From the NCBI GenBank assembly GCA_900770265.1, contig CAAGJR010000038.1:1-8402 (forward strand): 8,402 nt of DNA, in the 5' to 3' direction. Both the position numbers and the translations under genes were made by a program. The stretch is from an uncultured Acidaminococcus sp. (GTDB taxonomy: Bacteria; Bacillota; Negativicutes; Acidaminococcales; Acidaminococcaceae). Below, one piece after another: positions 1 through 5,106 of this stretch (the stretch's first letter is position 1; the number at the start of each line of letters is the position of its first letter). Under the pieces are notes generated by a model. The model made no database searches, was not told the origin of the DNA, and saw nothing but the letters and a program-made list of their open reading frames with translations.

Positions 1-43
1 ACCCCCTACCCGCCAGGCGGGTCCTTTCCCCCTTTCAGGGGGA
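1..43 (+). repeat. Two-hairpin palindromic repeat, family B (copy B3, partial)
   Basis: Two adjacent hairpins are visible. The first is ACCCGC/GCGGGT around a 3-nt loop (8-22). The second is TCCCCC/GGGGGA around TTTCA (27-43). The order (ACCC-rich lead, small hairpin, GGTCC, second hairpin) is the same as in the copies at 1016-1068 and 1412-1471, although the stem bases differ. The 5' end is cut by the window edge. It is non-coding and lies beyond the terminator of the leftward gene. Confidence 0.5.
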
Positions 44-45
44 CA

Positions 46-58
46 CAACTAACCACTG
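46..58 (+). repeat. Short degenerate CACTARY heptamer tract
   Basis: The stretch CAACTAACCACTGA resembles about two units of the 7-bp repeat that is clearer at 131-160 and 1472-1505. It directly follows the two-hairpin repeat at 1-43, as the 1472 tract directly follows the one at 1412-1471. It is too short to stand alone and is supported only by that parallel. Confidence 0.3.
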
Positions 59-60
59 AA

Positions 61-98
61 ATTAAAAGGCGCTGTGAAATAATACTTCACAGCGCCTT
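61..98 (-). terminator. Rho-independent terminator of the GT51 gene
   Basis: A perfect 13-bp stem (66-78 pairing with 86-98, AAGGCGCTGTGAA on the + strand) has a 7-nt loop. Read on the - strand it is followed by TTTTAAT. It lies about 60 bases past the stop codon of the leftward glycosyltransferase gene. The T-tract is short but the stem is strong. On the + strand the hairpin is followed by AAATTT, so it may also block rightward readthrough. Confidence 0.75.
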
Positions 99-104
99 AA
101 ATTT

Positions 105-120
105 GCCAGCGAAAGCTGGC
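105..120. repeat. GC hairpin of the heptamer-hairpin module
   Basis: GCCAGC-GAAA-GCTGGC is a perfect 6-bp stem with a 4-base loop. Read on the - strand it follows a heptamer tract (131-160) and precedes AAATTT. The same order, heptamer tract then GC palindrome then A/T-rich bases, appears on the + strand at 1472-1533. Confidence 0.55.
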
Positions 121-130
121 TTCCATCGGC

Positions 131-160
131 TAGTGACTAGAGACTAGTGACTAGTGACTT
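131..160 (-). repeat. Degenerate 7-bp tandem repeat (CACTAGT)n
   Basis: Read on the - strand, this is about four units of AGTCACT with one variant (AGTCTCT). It starts directly at the stop codon of the leftward gene: its first base abuts or overlaps the TAA at 162-160. A related tract (CACTAAC, CACTACC, CACTAAT, CACTTAAC) is at 1472-1505, so this looks like a dispersed intergenic repeat and not a local accident. Confidence 0.7.
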
Positions 161-945
161 TAATTTCCAATCCTCAGCGGCTCCGACGTGGCTTCTTCCA
201 ACTGGGTGTCCGTGATCATCTGCTGTTCGTACATGCGCTGGAGCACCAGGTTCCGGCGCTTTTTCGCGCCCCGCCAGTTGTTGTACGGGTTCAGGGCCGT
301 GGGCGCGTAGGGCAGCCCCGCCAGCATGGCCGCCTGGGGCAGGGACAGGTCTTTGGGCTTCTTGCCGAAGTACACCTGGCTGGCCTGCTTCACCCCGGTG
401 GCCCCGGCCCCCAGGAACGTGGTGTTCAGGTACATCTCCAGGATCTCTTCCTTGCTGCACCGGGCCTCCACGATGAACGCCAGGCCCATTTCTGCGGCCT
501 TCCGGGCCATGGTCTGGTCCGACGTGAGCAGCAGGTTCTTCACCAGCTGCTGGGTGATGGTGCTGCCGCCTTCCACCACTTCATCGTTTTGGATGTTCAC
601 CAGCGTGGCCCGGACGACCCCCTCCAGATCCACCCCATGGTGGGAGTAGAAGCGCTTGTCCTCCACGGCCACCTGGGCTTTGGGCAGCCAGGGGGAGATT
701 TCCTTCAGGGGTACCCAGTCCTCCCGGGGAATCCGCTGCCGGGCCACCGTGCGGATGTTCCAGGCCTGGTACGCCAGCTGCAGGGGCTGGGGCAGGGAGC
801 GGACGGTGCCCGGCAGCCCCGAGGGCGCCTGGGACACCACGGGCGCCGGCTCGCCGCCCACCTTTTCATGGATGGTGGACGGCCGGGTCACATAATAACA
901 AAGGGCCCCGGCCAGGATCACCAGCACCACCAGAAGTTTCCGCAC
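160..945 (-). CDS. Membrane-anchored monofunctional peptidoglycan glycosyltransferase (GT51)
   Basis: The 261-residue protein should polymerise lipid II into glycan strands on the outer face of the inner membrane. A single hydrophobic segment (about residues 4-18) is an uncleaved anchor; there is no good lipobox. GT51 motifs follow in order: VEDKRFYSHHG (94-104, catalytic Glu95), GGSTITQQ (126-133), RKAAE (148-152, second conserved Glu152), KEEILEMYLN (165-174), the GATGVKQASQVYFG block (181-194) and RRN (230-232). Motif wording is closer to class A penicillin-binding proteins (PBP1a) than to Escherichia coli MtgA, but no transpeptidase domain follows: the frame stops at TAA and a terminator comes next. 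The start is GTG at 945-943, chosen because AAGGGGG (959-953) lies 7 nt upstream. An overlapping ATG one register away gives a different, short frame. The gene runs opposite to the arg operon and is probably unrelated to it. Confidence 0.88.
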   Translation of the reverse strand: MRKLLVVLVILAGALCYYVTRPSTIHEKVGGEPAPVVSQAPSGLPGTVRSLPQPLQLAYQAWNIRTVARQRIPREDWVPLKEISPWLPKAQVAVEDKRFYSHHGVDLEGVVRATLVNIQNDEVVEGGSTITQQLVKNLLLTSDQTMARKAAEMGLAFIVEARCSKEEILEMYLNTTFLGAGATGVKQASQVYFGKKPKDLSLPQAAMLAGLPYAPTALNPYNNWRGAKKRRNLVLQRMYEQQMITDTQLEEATSEPLRIGN

Positions 946-978
946 ATCCTCGCCCCCTTGAAAAAGTAACTACCTATC

Positions 979-1006
979 ATTGTAAGCGAAATAACAGAAA
1001 AAATCC
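979..1006 (-). promoter_or_regulatory. Possible promoter of the GT51 gene
   Basis: On the - strand TACAAT (984-979) matches the -10 consensus at 5 of 6 positions and lies about 34 bases before the GTG start. About 17 bases further upstream there is only a weak -35 (TGGATT) next to a T-run. The position fits, but the -35 is poor. Confidence 0.35.
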
Positions 1007-1015
1007 ACAGGGGGC

Positions 1016-1068
1016 AGAACCCACCACCATGCCTTCGCATGGTCCCCCGCCCTTGAAAAGGGCGGATA
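1016..1068 (+). repeat. Two-hairpin repeat, family B (copy B1)
   Basis: Hairpin one is ACCATGC/GCATGGT around CTTC (1026-1043). Hairpin two is CCGCCCTT/AAGGGCGG around GAA (1047-1065). Against the inverted copy at 1412-1471, the first 15 bases (AGAACCCACCACCAT) and the last 28 bases are identical. Only the tip of hairpin one differs, and there both copies keep pairing with different bases. Confidence 0.75.
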
Positions 1069-1142
1069 ATCGTGTTGTCAAGTTGCTGCGTTGCGGATCG
1101 ATATGGTATCAATCGACTACAATATAACAATTTACCAGGCCT

Positions 1143-1192
1143 CCGTAGGGGTTCACCAGAGGCTGGCAAAGCCAGCCGGCGGTGAACCCGCC
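1143..1192 (+). repeat. Palindromic repeat, family A (copy A1)
   Basis: The unit begins CCGTAGGGG and forms an outer stem GGGTTCACC/GGTGAACCC (1149-1157 and 1181-1189). An inner stem GGCTGGC/GCCAGCC (1161-1167 and 1171-1177) lies inside it. It ends in CCCGCC. The CGTAGGGG lead and trailing CCCG are shared with the copies at 1304-1332, 4887-4935 and 5022-5070. Confidence 0.75.
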
Positions 1193-1303
1193 CAGCAACG
1201 GACCGAACGGAAGCAACGGATACAACAAACGACGAAGCGCACAGCAGGCAGCCATGTCAACGCACAAAGTTGCATCCGTTACGCTCGCAGTACACGTTGC
1301 GGG

Positions 1304-1332
1304 GGCGGGCTTACCGCTGGTAAGCCCCTACG
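1304..1332 (-). repeat. Palindromic repeat, family A (copy A2, short form)
   Basis: GGGCTTACC-GCT-GGTAAGCCC (1307-1327) is a perfect 9-bp stem with a 3-nt loop, followed by CTACG. Read on the - strand it begins CGTAGGGGCTTACC and ends CCCGCC, matching family A. It lacks the inner hairpin found in the other three copies. Its outer stem bases equal those of copy A3 near argF. Confidence 0.75.
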
Positions 1333-1411
1333 AAATCAGCGTGGACTGGACGTGGAAACTGGGGAATGGATTTTCAGTCGACAAGCAACGACAAACATTC
1401 GATAACAAGGA

Positions 1412-1471
1412 TATCCGCCCTTTTCAAGGGCGGGGGACCGTTGCGCGTCAGCGCAATGGTGGTGGGTTCTT
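1412..1471 (-). repeat. Two-hairpin repeat, family B (copy B2)
   Basis: This is the inverted partner of 1016-1068. CCGCCCTT/AAGGGCGG (1415-1422 and 1426-1433) is followed by ACCGTTGCGC/GCGCAATGGT around GTCA (1437-1460, one G-T pair). The last bases (ATGGTGGTGGGTTCT) are the exact complement of the start of B1. Confidence 0.75.
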
Positions 1472-1505
1472 CCACTAACCACTACCCACTAATCACTTAA
1501 CCACT
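1472..1505 (+). repeat. Degenerate 7-bp tandem repeat (CACTARY)n
   Basis: The units CACTAAC, CACTACC, CACTAAT, CACTTAAC and CACT follow each other. The tract abuts repeat B2 on its left and a GC palindrome on its right. It is related to the tract at 131-160. No reading frame or protein-binding site is recognised in it. Confidence 0.65.
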
Positions 1506-1524
1506 CGGCCGGCTGCGCCGGCCG
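1506..1524. repeat. Strong GC palindrome CGGCCGGC-TGC-GCCGGCCG
   Basis: A perfect 8-bp all-GC stem with a 3-base loop. No T-tract follows on either strand, so it is not a classic intrinsic terminator. It ends the heptamer-hairpin module. It lies about 115 bases upstream of the argB promoter and may insulate it from transcription through the repeat region. Confidence 0.6.
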
Positions 1525-1638
1525 TCACAAAAATATCCCATTCCCCGCCAAAAAATGGTAGCAGTGCGTGCCGCTTTCGTACTATAATGGACTTGTATCA
1601 GTACAGGATGGTTCCTAAACAAAAAATCTAAAAAACTT

Positions 1639-1676
1639 GTTGCAATTTTATACACATAAGCGTATAATAATGCAAC
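1639..1676. promoter_or_regulatory. ArgR operator: two tandem ARG boxes over the arg promoter
   Basis: Two 14-bp sites match the general ARG-box pattern TGNATNNNNATNCA: TGCAATTTTATACA (1641-1654, one mismatch) and CGTATAATAATGCA (1661-1674, one mismatch). Their centres are 20 bp apart, close to two helical turns, as in paired ARG boxes bound by an ArgR hexamer. Together they form a 38-bp dyad whose 15-base arms agree at 13 positions. The boxes cover the -35 and -10 elements, so arginine-loaded ArgR should block RNA polymerase. The boxes are seen directly; the regulator is inferred from the known family pattern. Confidence 0.8.
1640..1668 (+). promoter_or_regulatory. Sigma70-type promoter of the arg operon
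   Basis: TTGCAA (1640-1645) and TATAAT (1663-1668) are separated by 17 bases, with an A-rich tract (1617-1635) upstream that could act as an UP element. Transcription should start near 1675, giving a leader of about 145 nt before argB. Both hexamers lie inside the ArgR operator. Confidence 0.8.
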
Positions 1677-1696
1677 ATAAAGGAGGGGACAGCGGC

Positions 1697-1798
1697 TTGG
1701 AACACATCGATGAGGAAAAGGCCGTTTTCCGACGTCGTGGACTGATAAAGCGTACTATGGTGGCTTCCGGTCTCCGGAATCCCAATCCCTGCAAATGA
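1697..1798 (+). CDS. Putative 33-residue leader peptide with Arg-Arg-Arg run
   Basis: A strong Shine-Dalgarno sequence (AAAGGAGG, 1679-1686) sits 10 nt before a TTG start and opens a 33-codon frame ending in TGA (1796-1798), 22 bases before argB. Five codons are arginine: CGA-CGT-CGT (1730-1738), CGT (1751) and CGG (1775). That is high for a short peptide upstream of an arginine operon. Two hairpins lie within it: GGAAAA/TTTTCC (1714-1730) and TTCCGG/CCGGAA (1765-1779). No U-tract terminator is present, so any attenuation would act on argB translation or message stability. The peptide could be an arginine-sensing leader or chance. I do not recognise it as a fragment of argC or argJ. Confidence 0.45.
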   Translation: MEHIDEEKAVFRRRGLIKRTMVASGLRNPNPCK

Positions 1799-1820
1799 AA
1801 ATGGAGTAGGAGGAAATGCA

Positions 1821-2708
1821 ATGCAGATCAAGAACAACGAAATGAATATATTAGTTGAAGCACTGCCATACTTAAGCGCTTTTAAAGGGAAAACGGTTGT
1901 CGTGAAATATGGTGGCAACGCCATGCTGAACGACGATTTGAAGAACAAAGTCCTGGAGGATATCGTATTCCTCCGCTGCGCGGGTATGCACCCGGTGGTC
2001 GTCCACGGCGGCGGCCCTGAAATCACCGCCATGCTGAAGGCGGCCGGCAAAAAGACCGAATTCGTCAGCGGCCTGCGGGTCACGGACAAAGAAACGGTGG
2101 AAATCGCCGAACTGGCCCTGGTGGGCAAGACGAACACCGATCTGGTGCGACGCCTGAACATCCTGGGCGGCAACGCGGTCGGCCTGAACGGTAAGGACGC
2201 CAAACTCATCGAAGCCCGCAAACATCTGGCCGATGTGTATGAAAACGGCCAGGTGAACCTGGTGGACATCGGGTATGTGGGCACGGTGGAAAAGGTCAAC
2301 ACAGACCTGATCAACCTGCTGATCAAGAACGATTACATCCCGGTCATCGCCCCCACGGGCATCGGCCCCGACGGCGAAACCTACAACATCAACGCCGACA
2401 GCGTGGCCGGTGAAGTGGCCGGCGCCCTGAAAGCCGAGAAACTGCTGATGCTCACCGATGTGAAGGGCATCTTCGAAGACCACAACGACCCCAGCACGTT
2501 CATTTCCACCCTGACCTTTGAAAAGGCCCAGGAACTGATTGTGAAGGGCAGCATCGACGGGGGTATGATCCCCAAGGTGAAAGCCTGCATCTCCGCCCTG
2601 AGCGGCGGCGCCGTCAAGACCCACATCATCGACGGCCGGCAGGAACATTCCATCCTCCAGGAAATCTTCTCCGACGAGGGTGTGGGCACCGAAGTCGTGA
2701 GAGATTGA
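1821..2708 (+). CDS. argB: Acetylglutamate kinase
   Basis: ArgB phosphorylates N-acetyl-L-glutamate with ATP, the second step of arginine synthesis, in the cytoplasm. Family landmarks in the 295 residues are KYGGNAM (29-35), HGGGPEI (62-68), the NADSVAGEVA block (191-200), LTDVKGI (211-217) and GGMIPKV (247-253). The protein is longer than the roughly 258-residue E. coli enzyme because of an extra N-terminal helix (about residues 1-24, with EALPYL), and it ends in a GRQEHSILQEIF plus GVGT segment. Both are features of the hexameric, arginine-inhibited class, so feedback inhibition is likely; that is inferred from the family. The start ATG at 1821 has AGGAGG (1808-1813) 7 nt upstream. It is the first cistron after the ArgR-controlled promoter. 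The first 30 or so codons are much richer in A/T than the rest. Confidence 0.96.
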   Translation: MQIKNNEMNILVEALPYLSAFKGKTVVVKYGGNAMLNDDLKNKVLEDIVFLRCAGMHPVVVHGGGPEITAMLKAAGKKTEFVSGLRVTDKETVEIAELALVGKTNTDLVRRLNILGGNAVGLNGKDAKLIEARKHLADVYENGQVNLVDIGYVGTVEKVNTDLINLLIKNDYIPVIAPTGIGPDGETYNINADSVAGEVAGALKAEKLLMLTDVKGIFEDHNDPSTFISTLTFEKAQELIVKGSIDGGMIPKVKACISALSGGAVKTHIIDGRQEHSILQEIFSDEGVGTEVVRD

Positions 2709-2726
2709 AAGGAAGAGGCTGAAGGA

Positions 2727-3917
2727 ATGGATACGAAAGAAATCATGGAGACCACCGACAAGTATTATCTGCCGGTGTTCGGCCGTCTCCCCATTGCACT
2801 GGACCATGGGGAAGGCGTCTATTTATACGATACCGATGGAAACAAATACATCGACTTTTTGGACGGCATTGCCGTCAACGCCCTGGGGTACAATTATCCG
2901 CCCCTGGTAAAGGCCGTCAGCGAACAGGCTGCCAAGATCATGCACGGCTCCAACCTGTTCTACTACGAAATCCAGGCCAAGGCGGCCAAGCAGCTGTGTG
3001 AAGTCACCACCTTCGACCGGGTGTTCTTCTGCAACAGCGGCGCCGAAGCCAACGAAGGGGCCATCAAACTGGCCCGCAAATACGGGGATGCCATCAGCCC
3101 CAAGAAATTCAAGATTATCACCGCTCTGGATTCCTTCCACGGGCGCACCATGGAAACCCTGACTGCCACCGGCCAGGAACACTACCATGAAGGGCTGTCT
3201 CCGCTGCCCGCCGGGTTCGAATACGTACCCTTCGGCGATGCGGACGCCCTGGAAAAAGCCATGGACGACGATGTGTGCGGCCTGCTGCTGGAACCCATCC
3301 AGGGCGAAGGCGGTGTGCATGTACCGCCTGCCGGCTACCTGGAAAAAGCCCGGGAACTGTGCGACAAGCACAACGCCCTGCTGATCTTCGATGAAATCCA
3401 GACCGGCGTGTGCCGTACTGGCTACTGGTTCGCCTGGATGCACAGCGGCGTGAAACCCGATGTGATGACCCTGGCCAAGGCCATCGGCGGTGGCTTCCCC
3501 ATGGGGGCCTTCGTGGTGACGGAACGCCTGGCCCACGTGTTCAAGCCCGGCGACCATGGTTCCACCTTCGGCGGCAACGCCCTGTCCTGCGCCTCCTGCT
3601 ACGCAGCCATCAAGGCCATGAAGGAACTGGAACTGGACAAGAAAGCCCGCAAGACCGGCGAATACTTCAAGAAGGGCCTGGAAGCCCTGAAAGCCAAACA
3701 TCCGGACAAAGTTACGGACGTCCGCGGCATGGGCCTGATCCTGGGCATGGAACTGGCGAAACCCGGTGCCAGCCTGGTCACCGGTGCTCTGAAGAAGGGC
3801 CTGATCATCAACTGCACGGCCGGCAACGTACTGCGTTTCGTGCCGCCCCTGGTGATCGGTGAAAAAGAAATCGATGTACTGCTGAAAGGACTGGACGAGC
3901 TTTTGGCGGAATTCTAA
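2727..3917 (+). CDS. argD: Acetylornithine aminotransferase
   Basis: This PLP-dependent class III aminotransferase converts N-acetylglutamate semialdehyde to N-acetylornithine using glutamate. In 396 residues it shows SGAEANE (104-110, phosphate-binding region), FHGRT (137-141), EPIQGEGG (189-196), FDEIQTG (221-227, Asp222 contacts the PLP ring), TLAKAIGGG (248-256, Lys251 forms the Schiff base), GSTFGGN (278-284) and VLRFVPPL (368-375, Arg370 for the substrate carboxylate). The length is normal for ArgD. Where most family members read GxGRTG after FDEIQ, this one reads GVCRTG, a mild oddity. The ATG at 2727 follows argB by 18 bases and has AAGGAAGAGG (2709-2718) as its ribosome site. Some ArgD proteins also act in lysine synthesis (DapC); the operon favours arginine. 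Confidence 0.94.
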   Translation: MDTKEIMETTDKYYLPVFGRLPIALDHGEGVYLYDTDGNKYIDFLDGIAVNALGYNYPPLVKAVSEQAAKIMHGSNLFYYEIQAKAAKQLCEVTTFDRVFFCNSGAEANEGAIKLARKYGDAISPKKFKIITALDSFHGRTMETLTATGQEHYHEGLSPLPAGFEYVPFGDADALEKAMDDDVCGLLLEPIQGEGGVHVPPAGYLEKARELCDKHNALLIFDEIQTGVCRTGYWFAWMHSGVKPDVMTLAKAIGGGFPMGAFVVTERLAHVFKPGDHGSTFGGNALSCASCYAAIKAMKELELDKKARKTGEYFKKGLEALKAKHPDKVTDVRGMGLILGMELAKPGASLVTGALKKGLIINCTAGNVLRFVPPLVIGEKEIDVLLKGLDELLAEF

Positions 3918-3938
3918 GTACAAGAGGGAAGGAATAAC

Positions 3939-4880
3939 ATGGCTTTAAGAAATAAGGATTTGATTTCCATCCATGATTTGTCGGTGGGCGAAGTCGCCAC
4001 CATCCTGGATGTAAGCAGAAAACTGAAGAAAAAGCAGAAGCTGGGCGAGCCGCACGAGTACCTGAAGGGGAAAACGCTGGCCATGATCTTTTCCAAAGCT
4101 TCTACCCGTACGCGGGTCTCATTTGAAACGGGGTTCCACCAACTGGGCGGACATCCCATCTATATGAGTGAAGCCACTTCCCAAATCGGCCGGGGCGAAC
4201 CGGTCAAGGATACGGCCCGGGTGCTGAGCCGTTTCGTGGACGGCATCATGATCCGGACCTACTCTCATGAAGCTGTAAAGGAGCTGGCCGATTACGCCAC
4301 CGTTCCCGTGATCAACGGTCTGACCGACCTGCTGCATCCCTGCCAGGCCCTGACGGATATGTTCACCATCCTGGAATACAAGGATGTGCTGAAGGGCCGC
4401 AAGCTGGTGTATGTGGGCGACGGCAACAACATGGCCCACAGCCTGATGTTCGCCTGCGCCAAGGTGGGCATGAACATGGTGTGCGCCAGCCCGAAAGGCT
4501 ACCAGCCCGATCCCCACATTGTGGCCCAGGCCAAGATGGATGCCGCCATCACCGGTGCCACCATCACCGTGACGGAAGACATGGAAGAAGCGGCCAAGGG
4601 CGCTGACGTGCTGTACACCGATGTGTGGGCCAGTATGGGCGAGGAAAGCGAACGGGAAGTGCGGATGAAAGCCCTGCACGATTACCAGATCAACCAGCAC
4701 CTGCTGGATCTGGCCCGGCCCGATGCTATGGTGCTGCACTGCCTGCCGGCTCACCGGGGCGAGGAAATCACGGACGACGTGATCGAAGGCCCGCACTCCG
4801 CCGTGTTCGACGAAGCCGAAAACCGCCTGCACGTCCAGAAAGCCATCATGGCCCTGTTGATGAGCGACGCTGTATTATAA
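3939..4880 (+). CDS. argF: Ornithine carbamoyltransferase, anabolic
   Basis: ArgF joins carbamoyl phosphate and ornithine to give citrulline. The 313 residues carry the family signatures STRTR (55-59, carbamoyl phosphate binding), HPCQ (133-136), DVWASMG (228-234, ornithine loop) and HCLPAHRG (267-274, catalytic Cys268). Length is typical. Placement with argB and argD, and the absence of arcA or arcC, argue for the biosynthetic enzyme and not the catabolic arginine-deiminase type. The start ATG at 3939 is 21 bases after argD, with AAGGA (3929-3933) upstream. The stop at 4878-4880 is followed after only 6 bases by a palindromic repeat, so the 3' end of this reading frame sits next to a strong RNA hairpin. 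Confidence 0.96.
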   Translation: MALRNKDLISIHDLSVGEVATILDVSRKLKKKQKLGEPHEYLKGKTLAMIFSKASTRTRVSFETGFHQLGGHPIYMSEATSQIGRGEPVKDTARVLSRFVDGIMIRTYSHEAVKELADYATVPVINGLTDLLHPCQALTDMFTILEYKDVLKGRKLVYVGDGNNMAHSLMFACAKVGMNMVCASPKGYQPDPHIVAQAKMDAAITGATITVTEDMEEAAKGADVLYTDVWASMGEESEREVRMKALHDYQINQHLLDLARPDAMVLHCLPAHRGEEITDDVIEGPHSAVFDEAENRLHVQKAIMALLMSDAVL

Positions 4881-4886
4881 AATAAC

Positions 4887-4935
4887 GGGCTTACCGGGCG
4901 GGATCCCTTCGGGACCCTTGGTAAGCCCCTACGGA
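4887..4935 (-). repeat. Palindromic repeat, family A (copy A3) after argF
   Basis: The outer stem GGGCTTACC/GGTAAGCCC (4887-4895 and 4920-4928) encloses an inner stem GGG(A)TCCC/GGGACCC (4900-4917) with loop TTC. CTACGGA then follows. Reversed, it begins TCCGTAGGGGCTTACC, the family A lead. There is no T-tract, so it is not a classic terminator, but as RNA it should form a strong hairpin just after the argF stop. Confidence 0.75.
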
Positions 4936-5018
4936 TTGGTATCGGCTGTTCGGTATAAGTACGATCGTGGTTCCCAACCATGCAAATCCGTACGGACTAG
5001 AGCCGGCTGTTCGGTACA
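4930..5018 (+). repeat. Imperfect 28-bp direct repeat between A3 and A4
   Basis: The copies at 4930-4957 and 4991-5018 match at 22 of 28 positions and share an identical 13-base core, CGGCTGTTCGGTA. Both begin TACGGA. An inverted pair, TACGGATT (4930-4937) and AATCCGTA (4985-4992), overlaps them. No convincing promoter was found here for argG. Confidence 0.6.
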
Positions 5019-5021
5019 GCA

Positions 5022-5070
5022 CCGTAGGGGCGCACCAAGACTCGCGCAGCGATGTCGCCCGGTGCGCCCG
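5022..5070 (+). repeat. Palindromic repeat, family A (copy A4) before argG
   Basis: It begins CCGTAGGGG. The outer stem is GGGCGCACC/GGTGCGCCC (5028-5036 and 5061-5069), with a weaker inner hairpin CGC-GCA-GCG flanked by GAC/GTC (5039-5056). It ends in CCCG. Its orientation is opposite to A3, so the two point away from each other across the argF-argG gap. Confidence 0.75.
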
Positions 5071-5106
5071 CATTCCTGATTATTGATTCAAAGGAGCGAA
5101 GATACA

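Larger units (their letters stand above)
1016..1471. repeat. Composite nested palindrome, about 456 bp, non-coding
   Basis: Four repeat units lie in nested inverted order: B1 (+) 1016-1068, A1 (+) 1143-1192, A2 (-) 1304-1332, B2 (-) 1412-1471. The gaps between the B and A units are 74 and 79 bases, and their B-proximal parts still look related when one is reversed (for example TGTTGTC against TGTTATC, and a shared CGTTGC). An inner pair, 1195-1226 and 1269-1300, is inverted with 20 of 32 bases matching and identical ends. The whole therefore behaves as one decayed inverted repeat centred near 1243. No credible gene lies inside. It resembles a non-autonomous miniature element or a REP/BIME cluster. 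No target-site duplication was seen. Confidence 0.7.

Noticed and set aside
131..160. CRISPR-like or attachment-site repeat
   Set aside because: The units are 7 bases with no spacers, far shorter than CRISPR repeats, and no integrase or tRNA gene is nearby.
1091..1478. Overlapping small + strand frames of about 100 codons in the repeat region
   Set aside because: They run through palindromic repeats, have no good ribosome site, and the translations show only low-complexity residues.
1583..1588. Second promoter with TATAAT upstream of the ArgR operator
   Set aside because: The -10 is perfect, but no -35-like hexamer is found at 16-18 bases and there is no extended -10. It cannot be supported from sequence alone.
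1710..1745. Alternative 11-codon leader peptide beginning ATG AGG AAA AGG
   Set aside because: The ribosome site is about 23 bases upstream, too far. The TTG frame at 1697 has better spacing.
2823..3923. Antisense open frame of 366 codons over argD
   Set aside because: It is the complement of a well-supported gene, with the same His/Gln/Gly/Val-rich composition and no motif.
4887..4928. Intrinsic terminator after argF
   Set aside because: The stem is strong but no T-run follows, and the sequence is a copy of a dispersed repeat family.
5083..5106. Upstream TTG start for argG adding 8 residues
   Set aside because: The ribosome site AAAGGAG lies after this TTG and is well placed for the ATG at 5107, where ArgG homologues begin.
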